The position numbers were made by a program, and so were the translations under genes. A model generated the notes under the pieces. That model made no database searches and was not told the DNA's origin. It saw nothing but the letters and a program-made list of their open reading frames with translations. Source: CAZWRV01 sp964636325 (GTDB lineage: Bacteria > Verrucomicrobiota > Lentisphaeria > Victivallales > GWF2-50-93). Taken from it: a DNA stretch of 64,000 bases. Of this stretch, positions 61,661 to 64,000 are shown piece by piece. Numbering within the stretch: position 1 is the stretch's first letter; the number at the start of each line of letters is the position of its first letter. The stretch lies in assembly GCA_964636325.1 (NCBI GenBank), contig CAZWRV010000024.1, positions 1 to 64,000 of the forward strand, written 5' to 3'.

Positions 61661-64000
61661 CGACGGCACCGTTGCTGTCGCTCATTACGAGTATTGAGAA
61701 CTTCTCCACGCTGTTGATTTCGTCGGTGTTGAGGGAGGCGTAGTCGAAACGGCCGCGGAGGTCGGTGTAGCCGTCCTTGTAGAACTTAACTGAGCCGTCG
61801 GCCATTTTTGCGTAGACCTTCACGTAGACTGCCTGGAGGTTTTTGCCGTTGCCGCGGTCGGCGACCTTGATCTGGCCGAAGTTCTCCTCGAGGCTGATGT
61901 TCATCGTATTTGCGTAGTAAGTCTTCGCCGCCTTCTTTCCCGAGGAGCTGATCTCTACGAGAAGGTTCGACGAGAGCAGGTCGGCGGGAAGCTCGAAGCT
62001 GAACGCCGTCTTGTCCGCAGGAAGCTGCTTCGCCTCGGTCTTGTTGGGACGGATGTATGAGAACTGCTTTCCGTAGTCCGTGGAGAACGGGCTGTTGGAG
62101 AATAGGAATTCGACGTCCATGAGATAATAGTTGACCGTGCAATCCTTGATGTTCGCATAGGTCATCTGCGCTTTTCCGCCGTCGATCTGGAAGTCGAGCG
62201 AAGGCTCCTTGGAGGCCATGGCCGTCATCGCGGTCTCGCGGTTGTCCTTGTCAAGGATCTTCGGAGCGGCGCCGCCCTTGATCTCGTCCGTCTGGCCGAC
62301 GATCTCGAGGAATTTGTTCCGCCAGTGGACGGCGGGATAATCCTTGTATTTCCCGGCGATCTTCAGCGCGTCGTCCGGTTTCCCCTGCGAGAAGGCCAGG
62401 TATGCTGCGAAATAATCGTGCTGCATTTTCGTCGCGAGTTTCGCAGAATCGACCTTCGCGAAGAACTTGAGCGCGTCGGCGACGCGATCCTGGAGGATCA
62501 TGTAGTAAGTCACCGCCATCAGGTCGTCGTTGTCCATCTCCTTCTTGAAGCTGAGGATGTCGAGGAGCCTGCAATACTGCTGGAAGATGGCCTCGTTCTG
62601 GATTGTGCGCTTCACGCCGAACTGACATGTTCTGGCGTTGACGAAGGGGCTATATTCCAGGAACTGGTATGTCCTCCGGACGACGGGATCGACCGTGAGG
62701 ATTTCGCTCTTGAGGTAGCTTCCGCAGTTTGCGGCTATCTGCGTCGTCTTCAGATATTCGCGGATGGCTGGGACGAAGTTGTGGAATATCCCGTATGACC
62801 AGAGGACGTCGTTGTAGGCGTGGGCCGCATCGAGAGTCCTGTATGCCTTCTCGAAGAACGCCTTGTCGCGCATCCGGAACGCGATCTTCGCAAGGTCGAG
62901 CCGGTTGATGTTGTTCTTTCCCAGGAACTCGAGGACCTGTTCTGGCGTTCCCTCCTGCGAGACATACTGCCAGGATGACGTGTCGACATCCTTGAGCTTA
63001 GCGACGACGTTAATCGTCGACGCCTCGCAGAACGCGACAAGCTCCTCGTTGATCGACACTTGCGCCGGATAGTGGCTGAAAGTCCCGGTCTTCGGGAAGT
63101 AGAAGAAGTATTCGAACCTCTGGGTCGTGAACGGCTGGAGGTTCCAGTGCAGCGTCTTGGTGTAGAAGCCGCTGCTCACCGGAACCGCGCCCTGCGGTAT
63201 CTGCAGGAGGACATCGACGTCCCGGGCGCTGGAGGTCGGATTCGTCACCGCGACGAAGCAGCCGTAGACGGCGTTGGCGAGGAAGTCGCCGCTTACATAC
63301 TTGTCGATCTGCTGGTTGTGGTCGTAGGTGTAGCGGTCGTCCGCCTTGAAGTATCTCTGGCCGGCGAGCATAGGAGTCTTCTCCTTCGACGGCTTCGCCT
63401 CCGATATCTCCTTGTGGAAGACGACCATCGGACCTGCGGCCGTGATGGTGAGCGTCCTGCCCTTCAGCTCGGTCTTGGACTTCTCGGCCTTGAACGGGAT
63501 GTCGATGCTCGCCATTGCCAGCATCGTTTCGGTGAAGCATGTGGAGGCCTCTGCGAAATTCGCAGAAAGGAAGCTGTCGGCGGCATCCTGCTTGGCGAAG
63601 TCGTTCCAGAATGCGTTGACCCTGACGAGGGGGGCTTCATGGGCGGCGATCGGCAGCTTGTAGTAGTTGTTCTCGGCGAGTTCGGCTGTCTGTTCGAGCT
63701 TCCTGTAGAGCTGAGACTCTGCGGCGCGTTTCCGCAAGGCGGCTCCTAGCTGCTCTTCTTCGGCAGCCTTGTCCTGCTTGGCGTCGGCCAGTTCGCGGCG
63801 GCGGTTCTGCGCGTCGGCGTCCTTCCTGGCCTCCTCCTTGAGCATCTTGGCCTCGGCGGACTTTTTAGCCTTTTCCGCGGCCGCCGCAGGGGGCGGGGCG
63901 GCCGGGGCGGTGACAATGATGCCCGCGCTTTCTGCCTCCATTTCCTGAGGTGCAGGCGCTTCGCCCAGGGCCAGTTCCCTTTCCTTGCCAGTTCCGGCGT
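61632..64000 (-). CDS. Large protein, 5' end beyond the window; Ala/Lys-rich coiled coil plus beta domain
   Basis: At least 789 codons; the frame stays open through 64000, so the N-terminus is missing. Visible: an Ala/Pro/Glu-rich and then coiled-coil segment (~AAAEKAKKSAEAKMLKEEA), a beta-rich core with GQRYFKADDRYTYDHNQ and VDVLLQIPQGAVPVSSGF, a helical solenoid-like region (DLAKIAFRMRDKAFFEKAYR, AAYLAFSQGKPDDALKIAGK), and a C-terminal domain VYVKVYAKMADGSVKFYKDG with YTDLRGRFDYASLNT. The last part resembles a carboxypeptidase-regulatory/TonB-plug-like beta sandwich common in large PVC surface proteins. Not assigned to a family; probably exported. Confidence 0.75.
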   Translation of the reverse strand, partial: AGTGKERELALGEAPAPQEMEAESAGIIVTAPAAPPPAAAAEKAKKSAEAKMLKEEARKDADAQNRRRELADAKQDKAAEEEQLGAALRKRAAESQLYRKLEQTAELAENNYYKLPIAAHEAPLVRVNAFWNDFAKQDAADSFLSANFAEASTCFTETMLAMASIDIPFKAEKSKTELKGRTLTITAAGPMVVFHKEISEAKPSKEKTPMLAGQRYFKADDRYTYDHNQQIDKYVSGDFLANAVYGCFVAVTNPTSSARDVDVLLQIPQGAVPVSSGFYTKTLHWNLQPFTTQRFEYFFYFPKTGTFSHYPAQVSINEELVAFCEASTINVVAKLKDVDTSSWQYVSQEGTPEQVLEFLGKNNINRLDLAKIAFRMRDKAFFEKAYRTLDAAHAYNDVLWSYGIFHNFVPAIREYLKTTQIAANCGSYLKSEILTVDPVVRRTYQFLEYSPFVNARTCQFGVKRTIQNEAIFQQYCRLLDILSFKKEMDNDDLMAVTYYMILQDRVADALKFFAKVDSAKLATKMQHDYFAAYLAFSQGKPDDALKIAGKYKDYPAVHWRNKFLEIVGQTDEIKGGAAPKILDKDNRETAMTAMASKEPSLDFQIDGGKAQMTYANIKDCTVNYYLMDVEFLFSNSPFSTDYGKQFSYIRPNKTEAKQLPADKTAFSFELPADLLSSNLLVEISSSGKKAAKTYYANTMNISLEENFGQIKVADRGNGKNLQAVYVKVYAKMADGSVKFYKDGYTDLRGRFDYASLNTDEINSVEKFSILVMSDSNGAVVKEAAPPKR

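Overview
The window is 64 kb of a GC-rich bacterial genome that looks like a member of the PVC group, most likely Lentisphaerae (Victivallales-like) or a close relative. This rests on several traits seen together: a pseudopilin-type secreted protein with an H-X9-DG tail, uroporphyrinogen-decarboxylase-like (UROD) proteins next to large secreted glycoside-hydrolase-like proteins, an FHA/Ser-Thr kinase with an APRQQ activation segment, a MoxR-DUF58-BatA-VWA cluster beside giant coiled-coil membrane proteins, and many structured intergenic repeats. The assignment is inference. No rRNA, tRNA, CRISPR array, transposase or phage gene was found.

Layout. 1-15.5 kb is mostly housekeeping or envelope: a LolA-like/TlpA thioredoxin fusion; RtcB RNA ligase translationally coupled to a type II P-type ATPase (minus strand); divergent from these a DUF434 protein, a stand-alone 5'-3' exonuclease and an FHA-zinc-ribbon-kinase; then a secreted protein overlapping a giant membrane coiled-coil protein, a carbohydrate-binding-like secreted protein and a polysaccharide deacetylase. 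A 28-residue double-CxxC micro-ORF with an ideal ribosome binding site lies at 15.56 kb.

15.7-36.5 kb (plus strand) is a carbohydrate-utilisation locus: LacI-type regulator with a candidate operator, divergent M24-fold protein, two very large secreted glycoside-hydrolase-like proteins, a GHL6-type hydrolase, an L-rhamnose mutarotase interrupted by an amber codon, a frameshifted neighbour, a pseudopilin, two overlapping UROD-family genes, another TIM-barrel hydrolase, gene debris and a Gfo/Idh/MocA oxidoreductase. The RhaM gene suggests a deoxy-sugar (rhamnose-like) substrate. Several single-base lesions and fragments show that the locus is decaying, or that the assembly has errors there.

36.5-37.9 kb holds a B12-dependent methionine-synthase-activation-like gene coupled to a small membrane protein, flanked on both sides by same-orientation copies of a ~115-bp MITE-like element. 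From 38 kb to the end everything of size is on the minus strand: VWA/GATase-like protein, BatA, DUF58, MoxR, two secreted proteins, an alpha/alpha-toroid secreted protein, a 1704-residue coiled-coil membrane protein (paralogue of the one at 10.3 kb), a TPR protein, a DUF3142 protein, an unknown protein and a 5'-truncated large protein.

Most distinctive signal: intergenic 55-56-bp elements made of two perfect hairpins with complementary loops inside an outer AAGTAG/CTACTT-type stem. Four near-identical copies all lie upstream of genes in the same orientation as the downstream gene, with compensatory base changes between copies; related structures precede the TPR and DUF3142 genes.
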